From NCBI GenBank assembly GCA_024235215.1, contig JACKMU010000005.1:62001-126000 (forward strand): DNA of 64,000 bases. Direction: 5' to 3'. The stretch comes from Chromatiaceae bacterium. Its GTDB lineage: Bacteria; Pseudomonadota; Gammaproteobacteria; Chromatiales; Chromatiaceae. Position 1 is the stretch's first letter; each line of letters begins with the position of its first letter. The position numbers were made by a program, and so were the translations under genes. The notes under the pieces are model-generated. The model made no database searches. It was not told the origin of the DNA and worked only from the letters and a program-made list of their open reading frames with translations. This document shows positions 34,125-44,249 of the stretch, in pieces.

Positions 34125-36365
34125 CTAACCGGCTGCGGCACTCAGTGCTGCATTGAAAGTACTACTTGGGCGCATCGCATCAGCTACAGTTTCAAAAGAT
34201 GCGTGGTAGTAGCCACCCAGATCGACTGGCCGTCCCTGAGCCGCATTGAGTTCATCCACGATCTTTGTCTCATTTTCTGTCAAATTTTTGGCCAATCCGG
34301 AGAAGCGCTCCTGCAGTTTTTTGTCTTCGGTCTGCTCCGCCAGCGCCTGCGCCCAGAACATTGCCAGATAGAAGTGACTTCCCCGGTTATCCAGTTCGTT
34401 CACTTTGCGTGATGGAGACTTGTTTGCCTCGAGGAACCTACCGGTCGCTTCATCCAGTGTCTTTGCCAGCGTAAGCGCGCTCTTGTTTTTGCTGACATTC
34501 CCCAGATGTTCGAGTGACGCTGCAAGCGCCAGAAACTCACCCAGTGAGTCCCAGCGTAGATGCCCTTCTTCCTGGAACTGTTGAACATGCTTAGGCGCAG
34601 ACCCTCCCGCGCCCGTCTCAAACAGACCTCCACCCTCCATCAGGGGCACGATAGAGAGCATTTTTGCACTGGTACCCAGCTCCAGAATTGGGAACAGATC
34701 AGTGAGATAATCGCGCAACACATTACCGGTAACCGATATCGTATCCGCTCCTCCGGCCATTCGCTGCAGTGAGAAACGAGCCGCTTCAACCGGCGACATA
34801 ATACGGATCTCAAGCTCTTCAGTGTCATGATCGCGCAGGTAGCGTTTCACCTTTTTGATCAACTGCGCATCGTGAGCCCGCTCTTCGTCCAGCCAGAATA
34901 CCGCTGCAGCACCGGTTGCCCGGGCCCTGGTCACCGCCAGCTTCACCCAGTCCTGAATCGGAAGATCCTTTACCTGACACATGCGCCAGATATCCCCCTC
35001 TTCCACTTTGTGCTCCAGCAGCTTCTTCCCACGCGCATCGACCACCCGGATGGCTCCTTTGCCTGGAGACTTGAAAGTCTTGTCGTGCGAGCCGTACTCC
35101 TCCGCTTTCTGTGCCATCAAACCGACATTCGGCACACTACCCATGGTGGCGGGATTGAAAGCGCCGTGCTCCCTGCAGAAATCGATCACCTCCTGGTACA
35201 CTCCGGCATAGCTGCCGTCGGGTATCACGTAGAGAGTATCCTTCTGCTTCCCGTCGGGGCCCCACATCTGCCCGGAGGCGCGCAGTGCAGCGGGCATGGA
35301 AGCATCGATAATCACGTCACTGGGGACATGCAGATTGGTGATGCCCTTGTCAGAGTTTACCATTGCCAGCGCGGGACGCTCCTTGTAACAGGCGTTGATA
35401 TCCGCCTCGATCTCCTCTCGCTGCGGCTGCGGTAGATTGGCGATCTTAGCGTAGAGATCGCCCAGCCCATTGTTGGGATCAACGCCAAGCTTCTCAAATA
35501 CCTCGGTGTGCTTTTCGAACACATCCTTGAAGAAGACCGATACCGCATGACCGAAAATGATTGGATCGGATACCTTCATCATCGTGGCTTTCATGTGGAG
35601 TGAGAAGAGTAGATCCCTCTTTTTCGCCTCCTTTATCTGTTCTTTGAGAAATTTTCGCAGGGCGCGCCGGCTCATGACGGTGGCATCGATAATTTCATCC
35701 GCAATCAGCGGTGTGCTCTCCTTGAGGACGGTGACTTTCCCTTTTTTGTCGACAAACTCGATTCGGGCATCCCCGGCCGATTCTTTTGCCACTTCGACCG
35801 ATTTTTCATTCGAACGAAAATCCCCTTTGCTCATATGCGCTACTTTGGATTTCGAATCCTTGCTCCATGCGCCCATCGAATGTGGATTCTTTCTGGCATA
35901 ACGCTTTACCGATTCCGGTGCCCGTCGATCGGAATTACCTTCGCGTAACACCGGGTTAACGGCACTTCCCTTGACCTTGTCATAGCGGCTTCTGACCTCC
36001 CTCTCTTCGTCGGTTTTCGGCTCCTCCGGGTAGTCAGGAAGGTTATATCCCTGCGCCTGCAACTCTTTAATGGCAGCGACCAGTTGAGGGATCGACGCGC
36101 TGATGTTCGGTAGCTTGATAATGTTGGCTTCGGGTCTCTTCGCCAGCTTGCCCAGTTCGGCCAAATCATCCGCTTGCCGCTGCGCATCGGTAAGAGACTC
36201 CGGAAAGCTTGCGATGATTCTTCCGGCCAGCGAAATATCCCGGGTCTCCACCGCAACACCTGCCGCTTCGGTAAATACCTTGATGATAGGCAGTAAAGAG
36301 GCGGTGGCCAATGCCGGCGCTTCGTCGGTGATCGTATAAATTATCTTTGGTGTTTCGGCACTCAT
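34125..36365 (-). CDS. icd: Isocitrate dehydrogenase, NADP, monomeric type
   Basis: A 746-residue monomeric isocitrate dehydrogenase, unrelated in length to the 410-residue dimeric enzyme. Family segments: IIYTITDEAPALATASLLPI at the N-terminus, EGNSDRRAPESVKRYARKNP, SPGKGAIRVVDARGKK, FWLDEERAHDAQLI, and SLMEGGGLFETGAGGSAPKH-like text near 600. It interconverts isocitrate and 2-oxoglutarate with NADP(H); in this cluster reductive carboxylation of 2-oxoglutarate is expected. Strong AGAGGA before the ATG. It lies between acn and aclB in one direction. Confidence 0.94.
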   Translation of the reverse strand: MSAETPKIIYTITDEAPALATASLLPIIKVFTEAAGVAVETRDISLAGRIIASFPESLTDAQRQADDLAELGKLAKRPEANIIKLPNISASIPQLVAAIKELQAQGYNLPDYPEEPKTDEEREVRSRYDKVKGSAVNPVLREGNSDRRAPESVKRYARKNPHSMGAWSKDSKSKVAHMSKGDFRSNEKSVEVAKESAGDARIEFVDKKGKVTVLKESTPLIADEIIDATVMSRRALRKFLKEQIKEAKKRDLLFSLHMKATMMKVSDPIIFGHAVSVFFKDVFEKHTEVFEKLGVDPNNGLGDLYAKIANLPQPQREEIEADINACYKERPALAMVNSDKGITNLHVPSDVIIDASMPAALRASGQMWGPDGKQKDTLYVIPDGSYAGVYQEVIDFCREHGAFNPATMGSVPNVGLMAQKAEEYGSHDKTFKSPGKGAIRVVDARGKKLLEHKVEEGDIWRMCQVKDLPIQDWVKLAVTRARATGAAAVFWLDEERAHDAQLIKKVKRYLRDHDTEELEIRIMSPVEAARFSLQRMAGGADTISVTGNVLRDYLTDLFPILELGTSAKMLSIVPLMEGGGLFETGAGGSAPKHVQQFQEEGHLRWDSLGEFLALAASLEHLGNVSKNKSALTLAKTLDEATGRFLEANKSPSRKVNELDNRGSHFYLAMFWAQALAEQTEDKKLQERFSGLAKNLTENETKIVDELNAAQGRPVDLGGYYHASFETVADAMRPSSTFNAALSAAAG

Positions 36366-36514
36366 TATTATTCCTCTGAAAAGATTCTCTACCCGGATGC
36401 CGGATACTTCACAAACGCAAGTCTATGAAAACCCGAGCACTCCATGAAGTTTTCTGAGTCTGTCATGGGGGTTCCGAACACCCCACGTCAGTATGTTAAC
36501 AACATACAACCGCG

Positions 36515-38434
36515 CTATGCCGCATGGGTTGCCTTGAAATAGGGCAAAGCACCGCCAGCCTTCAGCACTGCAATATCCTTCGGCTCAAACGCAGGATTCA
36601 GTGGGAGCTGATTGCCATTGACCCGCAGAAAGAACGGCCCCTCAAGATCGGAAACGTCAATCGAAACCTTGTCCCCCTGGAGCACGTTATCGTAGTCCTC
36701 AATGTTACGGAAAGTAAGCGGCACTATGCCGAAGTTGACCAGATTGGCAACATGGATGCGGGCGAACTGTGCCACGACCACTGCACGGATACCCAGCCAA
36801 CGCGGACAGAGTGCGGCATGCTCGCGTGAACTGCCTTGACCATAATTCTCCCGGCCCACCAGTATGCCATGCCCACCGGCATCGCGGGTAGCAACAGCCC
36901 GCTTGGAGAAGGTGGGGTCCAACAGATTGAAAGTGGCCTGCATCGCATACTCTTTCACATTGGAACGCAGTGGCAGATAGGTTCCTGCCGGCTGGATGTC
37001 ATCTGTGCTGATATTGTCACCCAGCTTCAGCAGCACTTCTCCATCGATCAGATCCGGCAAAGGATCGAAATCAGGCAGTGCCATGATATTGGGACCACGC
37101 ACCACTTCGGCCTTCTGCGCCTCCTCCAACGTAAGTGGCATCACAAACGAAGCGGTGTCATTGACCTGCGCCGCCGGGGTAATAGCAACACTACGATCAG
37201 GCAGGGATATCCGGCCGCTGACCGCACTGGCGGCTGCCACCAGTGGACTGACCAGATGCACCTGAGCGTCAGCTGTGCCCGAGCGTTTTGGAAAATTCCG
37301 GTTGAAGGTACGTAAACTCAGTCCCTTGCTCACTGGTGAACCACCCTGGCCGATACAGGCCCCGCAGCCATTCTCCATCACCCGTACACCAGCATTCCAG
37401 AGCTCGGTAAGATAGCCGGAGTTGGCCAACTGCATCGCAACCGCGCGTGAACCCGGATAGAGCAGCGTATCCACCGCTACCCGTTGACCTTTGAGCATCT
37501 CGGCAAAGCTGGCAATATTCTCGAACGAGCTGTTGGTGCAACTGCCGACGCACACCTGGTTGATCGGTGTACCCACATGGTCAGAGATCTTCTCGACATT
37601 TCCTGGCGATGGATAGATGGCAATCAGCGGCTGCAACTCGGAGAGATCAATCTCTATCCGATCGGCATATGCGGCATCAGCGTCCGGGGCCAAAGGTTGA
37701 TAATCTCCGCCGCGTCCACGGCTCTCCAGATACTCGCGCGTGCGTTCATCACTCGGAAAGATAGAAGTGGAGGCGCCCATCTCTGCGCCCATGTTGGTGA
37801 TCGTGGCCCGTTCGGTGAGGGAAAGGTTGGCCACACCCGGTCCGGTGTACTCGAATATCTTGCCTTTACCTCCCTTCACTCCCACGAGTGAGAGCATTTT
37901 CAGAATCACATCCATTGCCATCACCCCAGCGGGCAGTGCTCCGCTAAGGTAGACCTGCACCACTAGCGGCATCGGCACCGAGTACTCCCCGGTAGCCATT
38001 GCCAGCGCCACGTCGTAGCCGCCAGCACCGAAATAGATGGCACCCATTCCGCCAGCGTTTACGGTGTGGCTGTCGGCGCCGATACCTGTCATACCGGGCT
38101 TTACGAAGTTCTCGATATTGAGGAAATGGCAGATACCGGTGCCCGGCGGAGAGTAGATGATGCCAAGCTTACGCGAGACGGTCCGCAGGTACTCATGGTC
38201 GTCCGGATTGCGAAAACCAGACTGCATCATACTGTGGTCCACAAAATTGACTGAGAGCGGCTTGACACGTTTGACGCCCATCGCTTCCAACTGCAGCATG
38301 CTCATGGTGCCGGTCGCATCTTGCGTGAAAGCCTGGTCGATTGTGAGCGTCACCACCTCTCCGGGTTGCGGCAGTCGGCCTCCACCGACCAGGTGCCGGG
38401 CAATTATCTTCTCGGTCAGATTCATCGATTCCAT
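36515..38434 (-). CDS. Aconitate hydratase (about 640-residue type)
   Basis: A 639-residue aconitase/isopropylmalate isomerase family enzyme. Cluster cysteines are seen in CVGSCTNSS and NGCGACIGQGGSP. GADSHTVNAGGMG, FNRNFPKRSG and GRENYGQGSSREHAAL are substrate-site motifs. Its length matches the short aconitase family, not AcnA (about 890) or AcnB (about 860). It converts citrate and isocitrate. The ATG is preceded by a very strong GGGAGGGAGGAG. It heads the acn-icd-aclB-aclA series. Confidence 0.9.
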   Translation of the reverse strand: MESMNLTEKIIARHLVGGGRLPQPGEVVTLTIDQAFTQDATGTMSMLQLEAMGVKRVKPLSVNFVDHSMMQSGFRNPDDHEYLRTVSRKLGIIYSPPGTGICHFLNIENFVKPGMTGIGADSHTVNAGGMGAIYFGAGGYDVALAMATGEYSVPMPLVVQVYLSGALPAGVMAMDVILKMLSLVGVKGGKGKIFEYTGPGVANLSLTERATITNMGAEMGASTSIFPSDERTREYLESRGRGGDYQPLAPDADAAYADRIEIDLSELQPLIAIYPSPGNVEKISDHVGTPINQVCVGSCTNSSFENIASFAEMLKGQRVAVDTLLYPGSRAVAMQLANSGYLTELWNAGVRVMENGCGACIGQGGSPVSKGLSLRTFNRNFPKRSGTADAQVHLVSPLVAAASAVSGRISLPDRSVAITPAAQVNDTASFVMPLTLEEAQKAEVVRGPNIMALPDFDPLPDLIDGEVLLKLGDNISTDDIQPAGTYLPLRSNVKEYAMQATFNLLDPTFSKRAVATRDAGGHGILVGRENYGQGSSREHAALCPRWLGIRAVVVAQFARIHVANLVNFGIVPLTFRNIEDYDNVLQGDKVSIDVSDLEGPFFLRVNGNQLPLNPAFEPKDIAVLKAGGALPYFKATHAA

Positions 38435-38748
38435 TAAACTCCTCCCTCCCTAAACATTAGAGTATTATTTTATTAAGCAACAATTGAGACACGATGCTGT
38501 CGCTTGGTCTGTTTCAGCTTTTTTATAATTATCGAGCTTCTTGGAAACTCTAAGCGTACAGACTTCGCCGAAGAACCGGCTATGGAAAATCCGGTTGCAA
38601 AAAATATTAGACCCGATCGGAAAAATAGGGAAACAATTTCTCCTGATTTTTGTAATTTTTTTGACCTGCCCTGATGCGTGGAATGTTATCCCCCGGGATC
38701 GGCTGGTTCGTCGGTCTTTACTTCTTCGACACAGCACGGCTGGCCGGG
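38435..38748. other. Intergenic region upstream of acn
   Basis: About 314 bases, AT-rich on its left half, between the acn start and the stop of the cyclic-nucleotide-binding gene. It should hold the promoter of the acn-icd-acl group on the minus strand. AACCGG/CCGGTT near 38575-38600 form a small inverted repeat. No gene seen. Confidence 0.45.
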
Positions 38749-39234
38749 TCAGGGATCCGCGTCATGATCCACCAGTAAGTTGTTCAGCTCACGTATCCTG
38801 CGTGCCATACCGCGTGCCAGATTGAGCGGCAGCAGACCAAAGTCGGTCGGCAGTTCTCGATGCAGTCGATTGAACAGTTGGCTGGTAATCTCCAGCACCA
38901 CCGATGCTTCTCCCGCCTGGGCACTGCCTCTCCGGGTGTGAAGCGCGATCATCGCAATAAAGCCCAACTCTTCACCACACGCATGGTTTCGGATATAGGT
39001 AACCTTGCCATGGTGGTGTTTGAAGAACCTGAATGAACCCTGCAGAATGATATAGAAGAGATTGCCCGGGTCATCCACACGAAACAGCCACTCGCCCTGA
39101 TCCAGACGCAGCACCCTACCGTTGGCCACAAGAAAATCGATCCCGTCGCGGGAGAGTGCCCCCAATGTAGACATTTCTCTCAGATAGTCCGGATGAAACA
39201 GCTCATTGACCTGGTTGCTTGCCAGGATCTGCAT
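38749..39234 (-). CDS. Stand-alone cyclic-nucleotide-binding domain protein
   Basis: A 161-residue protein consisting of a Crp-type cNMP-binding fold: LDQGEWLFRVDDPGNLFYIILQGS is the first beta-roll part (split here), then CGEELGFIAMIALHTRRGSAQA, which resembles the phosphate-binding cassette (GE plus RRGSA). The C-terminal helix ends MARRIRELNNLL. No DNA-binding domain follows, so it acts on proteins, not DNA. The Pat-type acyltransferase lies upstream on the same strand; in mycobacterial Pat a cNMP domain is fused to the acetyltransferase and gates it with cAMP. A similar pairing in trans is plausible inference. Confidence 0.8.
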   Translation of the reverse strand: MQILASNQVNELFHPDYLREMSTLGALSRDGIDFLVANGRVLRLDQGEWLFRVDDPGNLFYIILQGSFRFFKHHHGKVTYIRNHACGEELGFIAMIALHTRRGSAQAGEASVVLEITSQLFNRLHRELPTDFGLLPLNLARGMARRIRELNNLLVDHDADP

Positions 39235-39547
39235 TTTTGCCCACCTTATTCATCATGATTAGCGGATCTGGCGTGGGTAGGGTGTAACTCGCTCAAGCCT
39301 GGTGGCCAAGTGGCAGCTGTTGCCACTTTTCGACTGCAAACCGGTTTTTCGTTCCATACGCCATCGTTTCAAGTATAGATAAGGGAAGAGATGTTCGCAT
39401 GTTACCGACACCATAGCATCCGGCTCATGTGCTATTGAGCCAGGCAGCTAAACGAGGTTGTCCAACACCTGCTGCTGAGCCGTTCCCCAACAAACCCCTC
39501 ATAACCCTACCGGAGTCCTTGACGGATGAGCAAAACGCTAGCTTCAA
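39235..39547. other. Intergenic region between pat-like gene and cNMP-domain gene
   Basis: About 313 bases. It holds a perfect 8-bp inverted repeat AAGTGGCA / TGCCACTT (39308-39328, loop GCTGT) that could be an operator for the cNMP-domain gene or a weak terminator for the upstream gene. No gene seen. Confidence 0.4.
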
Positions 39548-42283
39548 CTACGTGAGATGAAGTGGTGTGGATGTTTCCTGGCGGTTGACGCTGGGTGAGG
39601 GCACAAGATTCAACACCACCTTGACGATTTCAGGTTCGTCCGGGACAGCGACCTTGGAGAATCCAAAAACGGCGCACAGTTTCAACATGGTTTTGTTTTC
39701 CCGCAGTACATCTCCGTGTATCTCACGAATTCCCCTACCACGCGCATAATCGATGATACGCCTCATCAACAGCACACCCAGACCCATCGCGGTGACATCA
39801 TGGCGTACCACAATCGCATACTCCGCCCGCTCATTGTCCGGATCGGCAATAATACGCACCACGCCATAGATTTCCGTCTTACCGGGGATCCCTCTCTCTG
39901 TGAGCACCAGTGCCATCTCACGATCGTAGTCAATCTGGGTGAAGCGCGCAGCCGTGACATGGGAGAGCGTCTTCATCGGCACGAAGAAACGCAATCGGAT
40001 CTCCTCGGGGGTAAGCTTGGCAAAACCTTTCTGCAGGCTGGGTTCGTCTTCCGGTAAAATCGGTCGTAACAGCAGCGTGCGGCCGTCCCCCAATGGAATC
40101 TTCTCTTCCAACTCCTTCGGATAGGGGCGGATTGCGAGATGATCTCCCGGGAGTTCACCCGATCTCTCCACCCTGATACGTACATCCAGCGCGAAGACAC
40201 CGTATTCATCGGCCAGCAGTGGATTGATGTCGAGTTCAGCTATCTCTGGGAAGTCGGTGGCAACCTGCGCCAGCCGGATCAGGGTCAGCGCAAGCGCATC
40301 CAGATTGACCGCCGGCAACCCCCGATACCCTTGCAACTGCCTGGCGATACGGGTACGGGAGATCAGCGCCTGCGCCAAATGCATATTGAACGGCGGCAGT
40401 CCCAATGCCTTGTCGTTGATCAACTCAACCGCCCTGCCACCCTGGCCAAACAGAATCAGGGGACCAAACTGCGGGTCCGTGACGATACCGGCGATCAATT
40501 CGAAGGCACCAGGCCGCCGAACCATCGGTTCGACGGTCAAACCCTCCAGGCGAGCAGCGGGTTTTTCTTCAGCAATTCGTTGCAGCAAGGTTTGCGCTGC
40601 ATTACGCACTGCTGCGGGCCCTTCGAGATCAAGCATCACTCCGCCGATATCCGTTTTATGCAGAAGATCGGGGGAGAGGATCTTCAGAACCACTGTGCCC
40701 CCCAATTCCGCTGCTACGGAGGCCGCTTCAGCCGGCGTCTTTACCTGGCGCGAACGTACCACGGGAATACCGTAGGCAGACAGCACTTCCTTGGCTTGCG
40801 GATCCGACAACCAGGTGCGTCCCTCATGCAGCGCAGTCTGAATCAATGCTCGTGCTCTGTCGTTGTCAGGCAGGAGATCTTCCGGTATCGACGCAGGTGT
40901 CTGAGTCAACATCTCCTGGCTGCGCTGGTAGTCGACCAGGTACATAAACGAACGTACCGCCTGTTCCGGCGTCTGGTAGGTGGGAATACGATGGGCAGCA
41001 AACAACTGGCGTGCGGTCGCTGCGGCTCCCTCTCCGACCCAACTGGTGAACAGGGGAATTCTTGGTCTGCCGGACAGAGTATCGATGATTGCCTGAGCGG
41101 CATCTGTGCTGGAGGCGACCGCGGTCGGGCAATTGAGTGCGAGAATCGCATCCGTTGCCATGTCATCCACCAATAGATTGTACGCAGCGGCATAACGATC
41201 ACCGGGTGCATCACCGATGATATCGACCGGATTGGCGCGTGGCCAGGTTGCTGGCAGTACCTGGTTCAATCCTGTCACGGTACCGGGTTCCAGTTCCGCC
41301 AGATGGCCGCCCTGCTCGATAAGCGCATCGGTAGCCAGAACCCCGAGTCCTCCTCCATTGGAGAGGATCGCCAGACGGTCGCCTTTGACCTGGGGTATCA
41401 GTGCCAATGTCTCTGCCGCGTCGAATAGTTCCTGCAGCGTGAATACACGCAGCATGCCGGCCCGCTCGAACACTGCCTGATAAACCTCATCCGCTCCGGT
41501 CAGCGCACCGGTATGGGAAGCGGCTGCTTTCGCCCCCTCCGCGAAGCGGCCGGATTTGACGACAATCACCGGCTTCATGCGGGAGGCGGCGCGAGCCGCT
41601 GACATGAACTTGCGTGCTGAGGTGACCGCCTCGATGTAGAGCAGAATGGCGCCGGTTTCCGGATCATTGGCGAGATAATCGAGCATATCGCCGAAATCCA
41701 CATCGATCATGTCCCCCAATGAGACCAGATGCGAGAAGCCGATATCGCGCGCCATGGCCCAATCCACAATAGAGGTGACGATAGCACCGGACTGGGCAAC
41801 AAAGGCCAGCCTGCCTCTTTTCGGATTCAGATGGGAAAAACTTGCGTTCAGTCCGATTCCGGGCACCAGGATGCCGAGGCAATTCGGGCCGATGATGCGC
41901 AGCAGATACGGTTTTGCGCTATCACGCAGCGCCTGAGTCAGTGCTGCCCCGTGCTGTTCCGTACTCTCCGCAAATCCGGCGGTGATCACAACCACAGCCC
42001 GTGTTCCAAGCTCCCCCAATTGCGTGATGATCTCTGCAACCGTATCGGGTGGCGTGGCAATTACCGCCAATTCCGGTGCTTCGGGCAAGCTGCCAATGTC
42101 CGGATAGGTTCGGATGCCACCGATTCTGGCGTGGTTCCGGCTGATCGGCATGATCGATCCGCTGAATCCGCCGGCGAACAGATTGTGTGTCAATACGGCT
42201 CCCACCGAATTCGGCCGTTCACTGACACCGATCACCGCCACGTTTTTCGGTTTAAACAGAAATTCAAGATTACGGACTGTCAT
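39548..42283 (-). CDS. Pat-type protein: NDP-forming acyl-CoA synthetase fused to GNAT acetyltransferase
   Basis: A 911-residue protein in the order CoA-binding domain (about 8-130, VAVIGVSERPNSVG), succinyl-CoA ligase-like domains (about 140-460), ATP-grasp (about 480-700, VVLKILSPDLLHKTDIGG) and GNAT acetyltransferase (about 735-890, GLGVLLMRRIIDYARGRG). Salmonella Pat of the same layout acetylates and inactivates acetyl-CoA synthetase. Here the ligase motif SHTGA is intact (His257), a residue that carries phosphate in ADP-forming acetyl-CoA synthetases, so it may also make or use acetyl-CoA with ADP/ATP. It is divergent from the acetyl-CoA synthetase gene at 42444, its expected target. A paralogue lies at 55996. 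Confidence 0.85.
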   Translation of the reverse strand: MTVRNLEFLFKPKNVAVIGVSERPNSVGAVLTHNLFAGGFSGSIMPISRNHARIGGIRTYPDIGSLPEAPELAVIATPPDTVAEIITQLGELGTRAVVVITAGFAESTEQHGAALTQALRDSAKPYLLRIIGPNCLGILVPGIGLNASFSHLNPKRGRLAFVAQSGAIVTSIVDWAMARDIGFSHLVSLGDMIDVDFGDMLDYLANDPETGAILLYIEAVTSARKFMSAARAASRMKPVIVVKSGRFAEGAKAAASHTGALTGADEVYQAVFERAGMLRVFTLQELFDAAETLALIPQVKGDRLAILSNGGGLGVLATDALIEQGGHLAELEPGTVTGLNQVLPATWPRANPVDIIGDAPGDRYAAAYNLLVDDMATDAILALNCPTAVASSTDAAQAIIDTLSGRPRIPLFTSWVGEGAAATARQLFAAHRIPTYQTPEQAVRSFMYLVDYQRSQEMLTQTPASIPEDLLPDNDRARALIQTALHEGRTWLSDPQAKEVLSAYGIPVVRSRQVKTPAEAASVAAELGGTVVLKILSPDLLHKTDIGGVMLDLEGPAAVRNAAQTLLQRIAEEKPAARLEGLTVEPMVRRPGAFELIAGIVTDPQFGPLILFGQGGRAVELINDKALGLPPFNMHLAQALISRTRIARQLQGYRGLPAVNLDALALTLIRLAQVATDFPEIAELDINPLLADEYGVFALDVRIRVERSGELPGDHLAIRPYPKELEEKIPLGDGRTLLLRPILPEDEPSLQKGFAKLTPEEIRLRFFVPMKTLSHVTAARFTQIDYDREMALVLTERGIPGKTEIYGVVRIIADPDNERAEYAIVVRHDVTAMGLGVLLMRRIIDYARGRGIREIHGDVLRENKTMLKLCAVFGFSKVAVPDEPEIVKVVLNLVPSPSVNRQETSTPLHLT

Positions 42284-42443
42284 GAACTGCCCCCGTCAGT
42301 TGGTTGACCGGCCCAGGACGGTTTACCTGCTAAACCTGTTGTTTGTCTCCTTGCACTGAAGGAACTTTATCAAAGCCGGACGAACCGTTGAATGCTATAT
42401 TAACAATGTTGCCGTGGGGTGAATTCACCAGGAGCCGAAGTTG

Positions 42444-44204
42444 ATGCCGGGCCCGATCATCGAAAAGCCACCGATGCAAACCTCCGTGACCCCCAATCTC
42501 GTGGACTACGCATCAGCCAGAGACGCTTTTTCCTGGGATACCGCTGCCGGCATGCTGACCGGTCTACCTGACGGTGGTGGATTGAATATCGCCTATGAGG
42601 CGGTTGACCGGCATGCCATCGGTGCAGCAGCCAACCGGGTTGCGCTGCGTTGTTTAAGAAAAAACGGACAGACGCAGGAGATCAGCTACACCCAATTGCG
42701 TGATCTCAGCAACCGTTTCGCCAATGTTCTGCGGCGGCTGGGGATCGGTCGGGAAGAGCGGGTCTGCACACTGGCAGGCCGCATTCCCGAGCTTTACGTC
42801 ACTGCCCTCGGAACACTGAAAAACGGCAGTGTTTTCTGCCCGCTGTTTTCCGCCTTCGGCCCCGAACCTATTCAGGTGCGGCTGGCCCGTGCTGAAGCCC
42901 GGGTACTGATCACCACAGAAATGCTCTACCGGCGAAAAGTGGATCGCCTGCGCAATGCACTGCCGAATCTGGAGCATATCATCATCGTCGCGGAAGCAGG
43001 CCGGTCGAACATTCCGGACACCCTCGATTTTCATACTTTGCTATCCGCCGCCGACGACCAATTCACTATCCCCCCGACCGACCCCGAAGCTTGGGCCCTG
43101 TTGCACTTCACCAGTGGTACGACAGGTCAACCGAAGGGCGCCGTACATGTACACGCAGCGGTGCTGGCACACCATGTCACCGGGCGGTTGGCGCTGGATC
43201 TGCACGCCCAGGATGTATTCTGGTGCACCGCCGATCCGGGCTGGGTGACAGGCACCTCTTACGGCATCATCGCTCCGCTTACCATTGGCGCGACCCTGAT
43301 CGCGGATGAAGAGGAGTTCGATGCGGAGCGTTGGTATCGCAATCTCCAGGAGCAGCGCGTAACCATCTGGTACACCGCACCCACCGCCGTACGCATGATG
43401 ATGAAAATCGGATTGGAAACAACGAAAAAGTACGTCACCGGCAGCTTGCGCTTTATGGCCAGCGTCGGTGAACCGCTCAATCCGGAAGCCGTATTATGGG
43501 GCCAGCAGGCATTCGGCCTGCCGTTTCATGACAACTGGTGGCAGACAGAGACCGGCGGCATCATGATCGCCAACTATGCCACCATGAATATCAAGCCCGG
43601 CTCGATGGGACGACCCATGCCCGGTATCGAAGCGGCGATCGTGCGACGGAATGGGAGTGAAGTCGAGTGTGTCACGCAACCGGATGTCCCGGGTGAACTC
43701 GCGCTGCGGGCGGGTTGGCCGTCCATGTTCCGCGGTTATCTGGGCGAAAGTGAGCGCTACCGCAAATGTTTTGCAGCCGGGTGGTACCTCACCGGCGATC
43801 TGGCCAGACGGGATGCAGACGGCTATTTCTGGTTTATCGGAAGAGCAGACGACATGATCAAATCAGCAGGTCATTTGATCGGACCATTTGAAGTTGAAAG
43901 CGCCTTCATGGAACATCCCGCCGTAGCTGAGGCCGGCGTCATCGGCATACCGGATCCGATTGCCGGAGAAGTCGTCAAGGCCTTCATCGCTCTGAAACCA
44001 GGTTACCCAGCAGACGATACGCTGCAGCGCAGCCTGCTGGGCTTTGGGCGTGAACGACTGGGGCCTGCGGTCGCACCCAAGGCACTCGAATTTCGCCGTA
44101 CCCTGCCGAAAACCCGCTCGGGTAAAATCATGCGCAGGTTACTCAAGGCGCAGGAACTGGGTCTGCCGGAAGGGGACACTTCCACCCTGGAAGAGGCACC
44201 CTAA
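42444..44204 (+). CDS. acsA: Acetyl-CoA synthetase, AMP-forming
   Basis: About 586 residues, an ANL-superfamily ligase closest in layout to Bacillus AcsA. LHFTSGTTGQPKGAVHVH binds ATP; WCTADPGWVTGTSYG, HDNWWQTETGG, WYLTGDLARRD follow. The C-terminal TRSGKIMRR holds the catalytic lysine (about Lys561), the residue acetylated by Pat enzymes. It activates acetate to acetyl-CoA. ATG 42444 and TTG 42441 are both possible with GGAG upstream. Followed closely by an acyl carrier protein gene. Confidence 0.92.
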   Translation: MPGPIIEKPPMQTSVTPNLVDYASARDAFSWDTAAGMLTGLPDGGGLNIAYEAVDRHAIGAAANRVALRCLRKNGQTQEISYTQLRDLSNRFANVLRRLGIGREERVCTLAGRIPELYVTALGTLKNGSVFCPLFSAFGPEPIQVRLARAEARVLITTEMLYRRKVDRLRNALPNLEHIIIVAEAGRSNIPDTLDFHTLLSAADDQFTIPPTDPEAWALLHFTSGTTGQPKGAVHVHAAVLAHHVTGRLALDLHAQDVFWCTADPGWVTGTSYGIIAPLTIGATLIADEEEFDAERWYRNLQEQRVTIWYTAPTAVRMMMKIGLETTKKYVTGSLRFMASVGEPLNPEAVLWGQQAFGLPFHDNWWQTETGGIMIANYATMNIKPGSMGRPMPGIEAAIVRRNGSEVECVTQPDVPGELALRAGWPSMFRGYLGESERYRKCFAAGWYLTGDLARRDADGYFWFIGRADDMIKSAGHLIGPFEVESAFMEHPAVAEAGVIGIPDPIAGEVVKAFIALKPGYPADDTLQRSLLGFGRERLGPAVAPKALEFRRTLPKTRSGKIMRRLLKAQELGLPEGDTSTLEEAP

Positions 44205-44249
44205 GCAAGCTATCGTTATTACGACAACCTGACTCGGAGCAGTTGAACC

